Source: Desulfobacteraceae bacterium (GTDB lineage Bacteria > Desulfobacterota > Desulfobacteria > Desulfobacterales > Desulfobacteraceae). Taken from it: a stretch of 64,000 nucleotides of DNA. This document shows, piece after piece, positions 57,004 through 64,000 of this stretch. The stretch covers positions 120,250 to 184,249 of the forward strand of contig JADGEQ010000009.1 in assembly GCA_016744295.1 (NCBI GenBank). The letters are read 5' to 3'. The translations under genes and the position numbers were made by a program. The notes under the pieces were generated by a model. It saw only the letters and a list, made by a program, of their open reading frames with translations, was not told the origin of the DNA and did no database searches. Every line of letters starts with the position of its first letter. Position 1 is the first letter of the stretch.

Positions 57004-57879
57004 CTAAATCAAAATTGGGAATTTTATAAAGATATAATTTTCTAATAATTTAAAGAACAATTTATTAAATACACAATCCTTTAAACAAGAATAAATGACA
57101 ACCTGTTTAGCGAGCTTATTTGCCGCATGTAAATTGCCGCTATTTAACAGAGTTTTAATTTTATTCTCAATTCTTATATACTGTGCAGACGAATTTGGAT
57201 GGTCTTTAAAATAACGAAGACGGAATAAACGGAAATTAAATTCTTTCAACTCAAGATACTTCTTTATCAACTTATAATCAATTTTACTTACATCAGATAA
57301 ACGGTTTATTTTATGAGATCTAAGAGGATCCCGTTTAAGCAACAATTCTAATCGAACTGCTGGTACAGGAATACCTGTTCCTTTTTTGTAAAGTCGAGAA
57401 CCTTTACTGCGAGCTGTTCTAATGTTGTTATAATAGGTGGTACTTTTATGGTTGAGATTCAATTGAGAACCTGGCCACTTCAAAGATACTCGTTCTTTCA
57501 AGTAATCATACATCTGATTTAAATTGTTGGTTATAAAATCGAAAGACAACTCTATTGTTGATACATGGTATCGTACGGTACGCAAAAGATGATTAAAAGC
57601 CAGAATCAAATTCTTATCCGGATGCAACAGCTTTAAACAAACAGGTGCAAATGGATGAACAGATGATGGAAACTGCAACATTATGGCGTATTCATTTCCA
57701 TTAATATTAATACTGTATGCTTCAATCCAAGAATAAAACCCCTTAGAGTCTTTAAACTGCGTTTCAAAGGTGCAGTTGTTCTTAATCAATTGATGCTGAC
57801 TTTTATTAAACCTCGTCAGACTTAAACATACAAAGTCAATGGATGAATTAAACGTTGCGTTTGGGAAATTATTTTTCAT
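57004..57879 (-). CDS. Candidate plasmid/phage replication initiator-like protein
   Basis: 291 aa from ATG 57879, behind a strong AGGAGGG. Unassigned by clear motif. The pattern (STIELSFDFITNNLNQMYDY ... PAVRLELLLKRDPLRSHKIN) resembles replication initiators of small plasmids and filamentous phages, where R-x-E-x-x-x-K/R strands occur. Island position next to recombinases and a structured non-coding region supports this, but it remains a hypothesis. Confidence 0.45.
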   Translation of the reverse strand: MKNNFPNATFNSSIDFVCLSLTRFNKSQHQLIKNNCTFETQFKDSKGFYSWIEAYSININGNEYAIMLQFPSSVHPFAPVCLKLLHPDKNLILAFNHLLRTVRYHVSTIELSFDFITNNLNQMYDYLKERVSLKWPGSQLNLNHKSTTYYNNIRTARSKGSRLYKKGTGIPVPAVRLELLLKRDPLRSHKINRLSDVSKIDYKLIKKYLELKEFNFRLFRLRYFKDHPNSSAQYIRIENKIKTLLNSGNLHAANKLAKQVVIYSCLKDCVFNKLFFKLLENYIFIKFPILI

Positions 57880-57987
57880 AATCCCTCCTAAATAGTGGTT
57901 AAACGAATTAAAATAATGGAACAAATATATGCAGAACACTATTTTTTATGATTTCCATATAAGTTTCTATAAAATTAAAACGTCGTC

Positions 57988-58013
57988 TGTATAGTGAGCA
58001 GCGAAGCTATACA
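57988..58013. repeat. Small stem-loop upstream of the initiator-like gene
   Basis: TGTATAG (57988-57994) and CTATACA (58007-58013) are perfect inverted repeats around a 12-base loop. It could be an operator or part of an origin. Confidence 0.4.
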
Positions 58014-58197
58014 TCTTCATTGAAATTGCTGTAATAACTTTCAATCAACCAAATTTTGAAAGACATAATAGAAAAGGAGTTAGAATATATTGATAGCTGA
58101 CGTTGGATAGCGAGACCAAATAACGAATCTAAATTAGCCAGCTAAAATCGTCTATTCTGAATTATTATATAGAAATTAAATAGATAGTGTAAAAACA

Positions 58198-58369
58198 GAA
58201 ACAGATAGCGGGTGGTAGCTCTATCTGTTTCAATTATCGTTGCGACCAGTTTAGATTGGGATGCGCACGCGCGTGCGGAAGTTAAATAGCAGTCAGTTGT
58301 AACGATAAATCAAAAACCAATCTAAATGCTAAACAGAGGGATACAGCTCACGCTGTGTCCTTTTTATTA
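58198..58369 (+). ncRNA. Predicted structured RNA with pseudoknot and intrinsic terminator
   Basis: Four elements follow in order. (1) An 11-bp perfect hairpin GAAACAGATAG/CTATCTGTTTC (58198-58208, 58221-58231). (2) Two interleaved helices: TTATCGTT (58234-58241) with AACGATAA (58301-58308), and TTTAGATTGG (58250-58259) with CCAATCTAAA (58317-58326), giving an a-b-a'-b' pseudoknot. (3) A GC palindrome CGCACGCGCGTGCG at 58264-58277 between them. (4) A terminator hairpin GGATACAGC/GCTGTGTCC followed by TTTTT at 58361. No open frame covers it. Promoter not identified. It may be an antisense or copy-control RNA, or an RNA partner of a neighbouring gene. Confidence 0.6.
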
Positions 58370-58370
58370 T

Positions 58371-58739
58371 TTAAAAAACAACATCTGTAGAGTACGAATT
58401 TTCTAAAGTCCTTCCATACAAATCAAGAATTACCCACCCGCTATTTTTGAAATCTCTTAAGCTGAATCTTGGACTATTTATTGTAAAAATCAAACACCAT
58501 GAAAACAGTTCTTTTGTCAAATCAATACTTTTGTATGTTTCTCGACATTTCAATTTTGTTGCATGATAGAGACTGTCAACAGATATTCCTGGAGAATCCT
58601 TATTTGAATTTAAAAAAAATAAGATTGCACTGGTAACCACCATTTTTTTTCTTTTAGGAATATCGAAAACAGATAGTTTCTGATAGCACATGTTTATCAT
58701 TTCTTCAATATCTTCATGTAATATAAAATCTTCTTTCAT
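58371..58739 (-). CDS. Hypothetical protein (pair with 58752-59456)
   Basis: 122 aa from ATG 58739; a TTG at 58751 is also possible. No recognised domain; a helical N-terminus (LHEDIEEMINMCYQKLSVFD) and a segment PKRKKMVVTSAILFFLNSNK. Follows the 234-aa gene with 12 bases between, so they are one operon. Ends one base after the predicted RNA terminator on the other strand. Confidence 0.6.
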   Translation of the reverse strand: MKEDFILHEDIEEMINMCYQKLSVFDIPKRKKMVVTSAILFFLNSNKDSPGISVDSLYHATKLKCRETYKSIDLTKELFSWCLIFTINSPRFSLRDFKNSGWVILDLYGRTLENSYSTDVVF

Positions 58740-58751
58740 GTTAGTATCCAA

Positions 58752-59456
58752 CTATGACGTTAAATTGAACAAAACCCCTTCAAACGTAAGTCTCAGTTCC
58801 TGAATGAGATTTTCGTGATTAGGTAACTTACACAACATCTCTTGAAATTTATCAGCAGCTCCGTATTGAGCATGTGAAACAATTCTTTGATTTGGCCATT
58901 CGGTTAATTTTAGTTGATATGCGTTTTCTAATATCTCAGAAATATCACAATCTTCATCAGAAAAAAGCATATCAATATGCTTTTCATTGTCATTGTTATT
59001 TGATGGTAGTTTGTTTTTGATGCAATAAGTCTGATGAAAACCATACTTTTCTATAAATTCAGAACAAAATGTTAATAGGAATTGTCTTTTGGAATTTATA
59101 AAATCAAAATATTTCTTAGAAGAATTGTTGTAAATATTAGCATAGATAAAGGGATAAATTTTTGATTTATAAAATTCAATTGTTATATGGTTTTCCTCAT
59201 ATTTATTAATATGAAAAAACAGTCTGGAAGAATCATAATATTCATCCTCGTCACCTTCTTTTTCCAAGTTAATAGTAATGCTACCGTTAAAAGGGTTGTC
59301 GTCGTCTTTAATACAGAAAATACCTTTATCATAAAAAAAACATTCCGATACTGAACGCAATAAAAATAGAAACTCACTCTGAAAAGTCTGATGAATGGTA
59401 TCGTCAAAATTGACATTCAAATAGATTTCATCATTATCAACTAAAAGTTCTCCCAT
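58752..59456 (-). CDS. Hypothetical acidic protein
   Basis: 234 aa, acidic and beta-rich at the N-terminus (GELLVDNDEIYLNVNFDDTI), with helical C-terminus (KFQEMLCKLPNHENLIQELR). No family recognised. First gene of a two-gene unit, divergent from the DUF2958-like gene. Confidence 0.6.
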   Translation of the reverse strand: MGELLVDNDEIYLNVNFDDTIHQTFQSEFLFLLRSVSECFFYDKGIFCIKDDDNPFNGSITINLEKEGDEDEYYDSSRLFFHINKYEENHITIEFYKSKIYPFIYANIYNNSSKKYFDFINSKRQFLLTFCSEFIEKYGFHQTYCIKNKLPSNNNDNEKHIDMLFSDEDCDISEILENAYQLKLTEWPNQRIVSHAQYGAADKFQEMLCKLPNHENLIQELRLTFEGVLFNLTS

Positions 59457-59620
59457 CTTTTACACCTTTAAGCTAAATCATTTTACCTACTTTATTCGAC
59501 TATACCACATCTGACAATCATATTTTCCAAGACGAAAATTTGTCAAATCCTTTAAAGAATCGCCATGTTTATAGAGAAATAAAACAATCAGGTAATAACA
59601 TACTTTTAAAGGAGAAAGAA

Positions 59621-59956
59621 ATGATCAAATGTCTACAAAACAAAGATTTAACAATGATCCCGTCTTTATACGAGACGGATGATCTGGCTATCAGCAATAA
59701 AGATAAAATAGTTCACCTACATCTATACAATGATGAAGCACACTGGTTTGTCGTTGAATCCAACGGTGAAGACACATTTTATGGAATTGTTGTTCCAGAC
59801 GTAGATATAGACAAATCTGAGTGGCGAGATATCCCAATTACAGAATTACAGTCTTTTGATCAAAATTCTGCCGCAATAAAATGTGATCAGAATTGGACCC
59901 CAGTTAAAGCGGTGTCTGTTCAATTGATCAAAGACAGAAGCAATTGGGAATCTTAA
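59621..59956 (+). CDS. DUF2958-like protein
   Basis: 111 aa from ATG 59621, preceded by AAAGGAG. The pattern MIPSLYETDD, AHWFVVESNGEDTFYGIVVP and EWRDIPITELQSF resembles DUF2958, found on plasmids and integrative elements. Function unknown. A longer frame from 59540 lacks a ribosome-binding site. Confidence 0.7.
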   Translation: MIKCLQNKDLTMIPSLYETDDLAISNKDKIVHLHLYNDEAHWFVVESNGEDTFYGIVVPDVDIDKSEWRDIPITELQSFDQNSAAIKCDQNWTPVKAVSVQLIKDRSNWES

Positions 59957-60117
59957 GTTTTATACAAATGTTAAGATTCACGACAAAATCAAACGTATCT
60001 AACTGATTTAACTATGAATTAATTTAATACCGAATCAATTCTAAATTCAAACCATTTTTGAATATTAAGTTAGGTCCATAAATTACGTGATTTCTTAACT
60101 TACATAGGAGGGACATA

Positions 60118-60720
60118 TTGAAACCAGGACAAAACTTCAATAGACCTAAGAAAGGATCAAATATAACTGTTGATCCAATTCGTTCTATAAAAGATCTACA
60201 AGCAATTTCAAAATTAACCAGATCAAACCCACGCAATCATTTGCTTTTTATAATGGGAATCAACAACGGACTCAGGACAGGAGACCTACTTAAGCTTAAA
60301 GTAAAAGATGTTTCCAACCTGAAATGTGGCGATGTTCTAAAGATCAGAGAAGGAAAGACAGGAAAAACCAACGTCTTGGTCATCAACAAATTAGTATTTA
60401 AAGCTCTCAAGTTATATAAGGAGAAAATTATACAAAATGAAAGTAACTATCTGTTTCAGAGTCGGAAGGGTCGAGATTCAATTTCAATTCAAACTGTCAA
60501 CCATCTTATCAAGCAGTGGACAAAGACCATACATCTAAAAGGAAATTTTGGAGCTCATAGTCTGAGAAAGACATGGGGTTTCATTCAAAGGACTGAACAC
60601 GGTGTTGGTTATGAGATTATTGCAAAACGATTCAACCATTCAAGTCCAGCTATAACAATGCGGTACCTTGGAATTCAAGACAAAGAAATCCATAAAACTC
60701 TGATGACGGAAATAGGATAA
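60118..60720 (+). CDS. Minimal tyrosine recombinase
   Basis: 200 aa. Only the catalytic domain is present: NGLRTGDLLKLKVKDV (Arg), KTGKTNVLVIN (Lys), FGAHSLRKTWG (His-x-x-Arg), RFNHSSPAITMRYLGI (second His and Tyr). The N-terminal core-binding domain of full integrases is missing, as in short resolvase-type or integron-related recombinases. TTG start seven bases after AGGAGGG; no ATG alternative nearby. May act as a dimer resolver for the island's circular form. Confidence 0.82.
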   Translation: MKPGQNFNRPKKGSNITVDPIRSIKDLQAISKLTRSNPRNHLLFIMGINNGLRTGDLLKLKVKDVSNLKCGDVLKIREGKTGKTNVLVINKLVFKALKLYKEKIIQNESNYLFQSRKGRDSISIQTVNHLIKQWTKTIHLKGNFGAHSLRKTWGFIQRTEHGVGYEIIAKRFNHSSPAITMRYLGIQDKEIHKTLMTEIG

Positions 60721-60746
60721 CGAAAATCACTATAACCTTAAACAAA

Positions 60747-60775
60747 GGGGACATTAATCTGTCCCCCATTTTTTT
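60747..60775 (+). terminator. Intrinsic terminator after the minimal recombinase
   Basis: GGGGACA (60747-60753) pairs with TGTCCCC (60760-60766) around TTAATC and is followed by a T-run. Strong and 26 bases after the stop codon. Confidence 0.85.
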
Positions 60776-61639
60776 ACCTCACAGCTTTCCATTAAAATAT
60801 TCTATTGAATCTATTTTCTGCTGAAATAAAATAATCACCACCCTCCCCCAAAATGTTGAATCAAAATATTTTCCAACCCCATTGTAAGAATACAAAGACA
60901 AAAAATCAGATAACTTATCCCCAGTGCAATATTTTTACCTGAAATAATGTCAGATTCAATTATAAGAAATAACAAACATCTTCTCAGTACAATTTTTATT
61001 AAAACAGATTATCCACCCTTTCAACAAAACAGCTAAAATAAAAAGAACCGGGTGGAGAAAGATAAGACAACGTACCCTGCATATAAAAAACAATACATAA
61101 AAATTAAATGGGCGCCCAATAAACGATCACCTATCTGAATCAAAAAAAATAATATCAGATAGGAAAACAGAACAGGTATTCAAATTTTTATCAGAAAGAG
61201 GGAGAAGATTTATTGCACACCAAACTCAGCCTCCTATTACCGATTTTCTGTACAGAGCCATAATTAATTTGTTACATAGATTTTTTTGAGGAAAACAACC
61301 ACACTATTCATAAAATAAATTTAAATCTTTTAATGAACAAAATTTATTCCATTTTTCTTTAGCGAAAGCGAAACGAGGTTAACGAACCTCTTAACGAAAG
61401 CGCAACGCATCCAAACAATACCTAATGATATCGGGTAGTTATATTGCCTCGCATCTTGAAGTAAGTCTGTGTTTTTGCTATACTCTTTGATATTAAAACA
61501 ACAAATTAAAAAGTATAAATTTGTTCGTTAAATGAGCTAGAGAGATGAACTGTCTTCGTGTCACCACTAGACAAACGAGATTAGTGGCTCTCTTTCAAAG
61601 GGGTATTATCGCAAGAATCAAAAATCAAGGAGAATAAGT
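60776..61639. other. Gene-free AT-rich region with several stem-loops
   Basis: No gene seen. Inverted repeats: CCTATCTGA (61130-61138) with TCAGATAGG (61155-61163); GAGGTT (61375-61380) with AACCTC (61385-61390), flanked by AGCGAAAGCGAAAC and AACGAAAGCGCAACGC; palindrome TGGGCGCCCA at 61109-61118. Between 61540 and 61595 AGAGAG...CTCTCT encloses CCACTA...TAGTGG, a structured leader before the 61640 gene. May contain an origin or transfer/regulatory site. Confidence 0.5.
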
Positions 61640-62539
61640 ATGGAATCTACTACAGAAAGAATGGTACTTGTAGAAAACATAACACAAACCAATAATTCCG
61701 ATCAATCAAACCAAACTATAACTACGGAATTAGACTCCCCCAATCCCTTTCAAGAAATCGTTAATCAATTTGAATCCTGCTGTTCAACAGCAGAAACTGA
61801 TACCAAGATAGCTGAGCTTAGAGCCAGTACCCTACTAGAAGAATTTACCCCAGATAGTATTGGTGAGACTGAACTCGTAAATCTGATTAAAACAGGGATA
61901 CCAGTAACGGAAATGTACCGCGATAGAACCATTGAACTTTACACATTAACTATTATTTGTATTGGTGTCATCGCGTTTAACCTCAAAGAGATCGTTCTAA
62001 GAGTCCCGGGTGCACGGTGGGGAGAATATGTAGCAACTACTTTTAAAGGGGTTGTTAAGAAGCGTGCGTTGCAAATTTATATCCGTATTTCAAAATTCAA
62101 TGACTGTAAGACGTTTGCATTCTTAGGGGTTAAGACACTGGACAAATTGATTTCTAAAATAAAAGACTCCAACACCAATGCAGAGGAGATTCTACCCTAC
62201 CTGGAAGACAAAATGTCCTACAGAGGACTTGATTTTACAAGTGACACCAATAGGGAAATCGTTAAAAAGGAACTCAAGGATTTTCTCAAAAAAGCACCCC
62301 ATCAAAATATATCCCCTGAGGAACAGGAAAATAAACGATACGAAACATTAAAAAAAGAGCTTACAGCATTAACGGATATTCACGTACCCTTTCTATCATC
62401 TCTCAGTCAGGATAAACGCCGTGAACTCCTGGTAATTATGGAAGATGGTGTCCAGAAAATAAATGATTCACTGCAGACAGAAGAGGGTTCTCTTCCTGTT
62501 GAAGTACAACTTGAGTTGCCCATAGCAAGCGACGCATAA
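61640..62539 (+). CDS. DUF3102-like plasmid/phage protein
   Basis: 299 aa. The middle region follows the DUF3102 layout: LKEIVLRVPGARWGEYVATT then KKRALQIYIRISKFNDC and FAFLGVKTLDKLISKI, a pattern of predicted DNA-associated proteins on mobile elements. The N-terminal 90 residues are polar and low in complexity. Start ATG with AAGGAG. It begins the right-end gene group with the excisionase-like and integrase genes. Confidence 0.55.
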   Translation: MESTTERMVLVENITQTNNSDQSNQTITTELDSPNPFQEIVNQFESCCSTAETDTKIAELRASTLLEEFTPDSIGETELVNLIKTGIPVTEMYRDRTIELYTLTIICIGVIAFNLKEIVLRVPGARWGEYVATTFKGVVKKRALQIYIRISKFNDCKTFAFLGVKTLDKLISKIKDSNTNAEEILPYLEDKMSYRGLDFTSDTNREIVKKELKDFLKKAPHQNISPEEQENKRYETLKKELTALTDIHVPFLSSLSQDKRRELLVIMEDGVQKINDSLQTEEGSLPVEVQLELPIASDA

Positions 62540-62636
62540 GCAAAAATCATTTTTCAACCTTAACCCCATAGAACTTCTAAAGCTGAAACGCCGGGTATTT
62601 AGGTATAAACCAGGATAAATTTAAAACGGAAGCAAT

Positions 62637-62960
62637 GTGACAAAACAACGCCCAAACCTGCTGACCCCTTCAGATGTAGCAGAACTACTGCAAATATCTG
62701 AAAAGACGGTCTACAAGCATAGGGAAAAGCTTGGCGGATTTAATCCGGCAGGTTTGGGCGTATTACGATTCAGAGAGGAAATTATTTATGGGATTATGGA
62801 AGGACAAAGCCCGGAAAGACTGGTGCTACAGTTTCCAGTATCAGACCAAAACTTATGCGGGGAGAGGGTTCAAGACAAAAGCAGAGGCCAGAGAAACCAG
62901 GGAAGACAGACGGAAAGAGGTAAAATCACAAAAATCCGAGATCGGCATGGCATATTCTGA
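62637..62960 (+). CDS. Excisionase-like helix-turn-helix protein
   Basis: 107 aa from a GTG at 62637 (GGAAG upstream). The MerR/excisionase-type HTH is LLTPSDVAELLQISEKTVYK followed by the wing GLGVLRFREEIIYG. The last 170 bases overlap the integrase reading frame in another frame, an unusually long overlap; the tail is basic and low complexity. Likely the recombination directionality factor of the island. Confidence 0.75.
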   Translation: MTKQRPNLLTPSDVAELLQISEKTVYKHREKLGGFNPAGLGVLRFREEIIYGIMEGQSPERLVLQFPVSDQNLCGERVQDKSRGQRNQGRQTERGKITKIRDRHGIF

Positions 62961-63816
62961 AGCAGTCATTAAATATATGGATCATGCAAGAAAAGCTTTT
63001 GAAGAAGAAACATACAATTACAAAAAATATGTCTATAAACAGTTCTGGTTGTTTTTGAAAAAACAAGATTTTGCCTTGCATGAGATCACAACCCCTATGG
63101 TAAAATCCTATTTAGATACTAGGCACAGTAATAACAATTTTAATGTGCACCGTAGGGAGTTGTCAGCTCTTTTCACTTATGCAAAAGATACACTTGAAAT
63201 TATTTCAAAAAATCCTGTTCGCAAAATCAAAAAACTACCCCACCAGGTTAAGCAGAAACAGATTCCATGTGAATCAGATATCATCAAGCTAATTCTTGCG
63301 GCAGATTCAGAAACAGATGAAAGAGATCTTCTTTTAACTGTTCTTCACACCTTGGCACGGATAGACGAGATTTTGAAACTTACCTGGAACGATGTCAATT
63401 TCAAAAAAAGACAGTTGAGCAAGTGGACCCGTAAATCTGGAGATGGTTCTCCAAAAGAGATCCGTGTTAAAATTAATGACGAGCTTTATGATATTCTCTG
63501 GAAACGGTGGAAGAACAAGACACAGGATACGTGGGTATTCTATAATGAGCAGACCAACAGCAGGTTCTTAAAACGTCCTAAATTCATGAAAGGACTCTGC
63601 AAGAAAGCTGGAATAGATCCTCCCTTTGGTTTCCATGCATTACGGCACTTGATGTCCTCCCTACTGGATGATGATCCAAAGGTCTCTACAAAAACGATTC
63701 AAAAGATATTGGGTCATGCCAGTCAAAGGACAACAGAAATTTATTTACATGAACTTGATGGTGCGATAGACACAGCAATGGATTCGATCTCTGGCAGGTT
63801 TACAAAAAAAATTTGA
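62788..63816 (+). CDS. Tyrosine integrase of the tRNA-Pro island
   Basis: 342 aa from ATG 62788 (GAGGAAA upstream). The N-terminal arm domain begins GLWKDKARKDWCYSFQYQTK. A SAM-like core-binding domain (FWLFLKKQDFALHEITTPMV) follows. Catalytic residues: TLARIDEILKLTW (Arg), FHALRHLMSSLL (His-x-x-Arg), and LGHASQRTTEIYLHEL (His and Tyr). It ends 70 bases from the attachment repeat in the tRNA-Pro gene, the standard place for the integrase of a tRNA-inserted island. Confidence 0.93.
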   Translation: MGLWKDKARKDWCYSFQYQTKTYAGRGFKTKAEARETREDRRKEVKSQKSEIGMAYSEAVIKYMDHARKAFEEETYNYKKYVYKQFWLFLKKQDFALHEITTPMVKSYLDTRHSNNNFNVHRRELSALFTYAKDTLEIISKNPVRKIKKLPHQVKQKQIPCESDIIKLILAADSETDERDLLLTVLHTLARIDEILKLTWNDVNFKKRQLSKWTRKSGDGSPKEIRVKINDELYDILWKRWKNKTQDTWVFYNEQTNSRFLKRPKFMKGLCKKAGIDPPFGFHALRHLMSSLLDDDPKVSTKTIQKILGHASQRTTEIYLHELDGAIDTAMDSISGRFTKKI

Positions 63817-63821
63817 AAAAA

Positions 63822-63843
63822 CCGCAACCCATACCCGCAACCC
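63822..63843. repeat. Paired CCGCAACCC repeats at the right island end
   Basis: CCGCAACCC at 63822-63830 and 63835-63843, between the integrase stop and the attachment repeat. The same pair occurs near the left end (42673-42693). Probable integrase arm-type sites. Confidence 0.55.
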
Positions 63844-63848
63844 TAAAC

Positions 63849-63876
63849 AAAAAAAGGACTTTCAGAAACTCTGAAA
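63849..63876 (-). terminator. Terminator of tRNA-Pro
   Basis: Read on the minus strand, TTTCAGA-GTT-TCTGAAA is followed by GTCC and a T-run of seven, 16 bases after the tRNA CCA end. Confidence 0.75.
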
Positions 63877-63885
63877 ACCCTTGGA

Positions 63886-63938
63886 ATGATTTGGTCGGGA
63901 CGGCAAGATTTGAACTTGCGACCACTTGTCCCCCAGAC
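63886..63938. repeat. Right attachment repeat within tRNA-Pro
   Basis: 53 bases identical to 42527-42579, covering the 3' part of the intact tRNA-Pro plus a few bases beyond the CCA. Integration here rebuilt a complete tRNA. Confidence 0.92.
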
Positions 63939-63968
63939 AAGTGCGCTACCAGACTGCGCTACGCCCCG
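63892..63968 (-). tRNA. tRNA-Pro (GGG anticodon)
   Basis: 77 nt with encoded CCA. Acceptor CGGGGCG pairs with CGTCCCG (one G-T). The D-arm holds AGTCTGGTAG. Anticodon stem-loop CTTGT-CTGGGGG-ACAAG gives anticodon GGG. T-arm loop is TTCAAAT. Complete cloverleaf on the minus strand; target of the island. Confidence 0.97.
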
Positions 63969-64000
63969 TACAAAACAAGGCGGTATCTATCACTTCTATT

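Noticed and set aside
58198..58369. Retron msr-msd RNA or a CRISPR-type guide RNA
   Set aside because: No reverse transcriptase, TnpB/IscB or Cas gene is present in the window, and there are no spacer-like repeats.
42580..63885. CRISPR array
   Set aside because: The direct repeats in the island are few, long and tied to attachment sites; no regularly spaced short repeats were seen anywhere in the window.

Overview
The window looks like a chromosomal segment of a sulfate-reducing Desulfobacterota bacterium (Desulfobacteraceae-like). This is an inference from gene content and protein style: the EF-G-like FusA paralogue, the ADP-forming acyl-CoA synthetase pair, the DctPQM TRAP transporter under sigma-54 control, and the transposase type at 39 kb. 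No 16S rRNA or other decisive marker is present. Bases 1 to about 38,240 are ordinary chromosome. Bases about 39,180 to 63,940 are a strongly AT-rich accessory zone made of tandem and nested integrated elements ending at a tRNA-Pro gene.

Core part. A minus-strand block (1-5743) carries an EF-G-like GTPase, tlyA, dxs, an ispA-type prenyl synthase, xseB and xseA. It is followed by a Bax-inhibitor-1 membrane protein, glmM with a left-handed beta-helix GlmU-like protein, an ADP-forming acyl-CoA synthetase pair, SagB-type oxidoreductase, glutaredoxin, DUF1499 lipoprotein, universal stress protein, YaeQ and rsgA. At 16.5-16.8 kb lies the broken tail of a PEP-CTERM surface protein behind a sigma-54-like promoter. 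At 18.0-26.6 kb a complete regulatory circuit can be read from the sequence: a sensor kinase, a response regulator with the sigma-54-contacting GAFTGA loop, two palindromes that look like its enhancer sites, a GG-N10-GC promoter, and the target operon (class III aminotransferase plus TRAP transporter). Then follow lysE, ligA, a nucleoside phosphorylase, glyS/glyQ, a GHMP kinase, recO, mgtE and two SurA-like periplasmic folding factors.

Accessory part. 39.2-42.5 kb is the eroded remainder of older elements: a frameshifted transposase, a gene truncated next to it, an HNH protein, a gene interrupted by one amber codon, a MazEF/PemK-type toxin-antitoxin pair, a frameshifted integrase, and the 3' tail of a second integrase. 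A 53-bp direct repeat of the 3' part of tRNA-Pro(GGG) at 42527 and 63886 delimits a 21.3-kb island whose integrase sits next to the intact tRNA. Inside it, a second pair of direct repeats (about 138 bp, 45798 and 51532) with a tRNA T-arm-like core brackets a three-gene minus-strand operon: a DAC-like nucleotide-domain protein, a HEPN-type protein with an RNAGAH motif, and a STAND-like P-loop ATPase. Beside it is a four-gene operon: C5-cytosine methyltransferase, HD-domain protein, ORC/CDC6-like AAA ATPase and a Rossmann-like protein of unknown function. Both have the look of anti-phage systems; I recognise neither as a named system.

The right third of the island is plasmid-like. It holds a candidate replication initiator, a predicted structured RNA with a pseudoknot and an intrinsic terminator (58198-58369), DUF2958- and DUF3102-like proteins, an excisionase-like HTH protein and two tyrosine recombinases.
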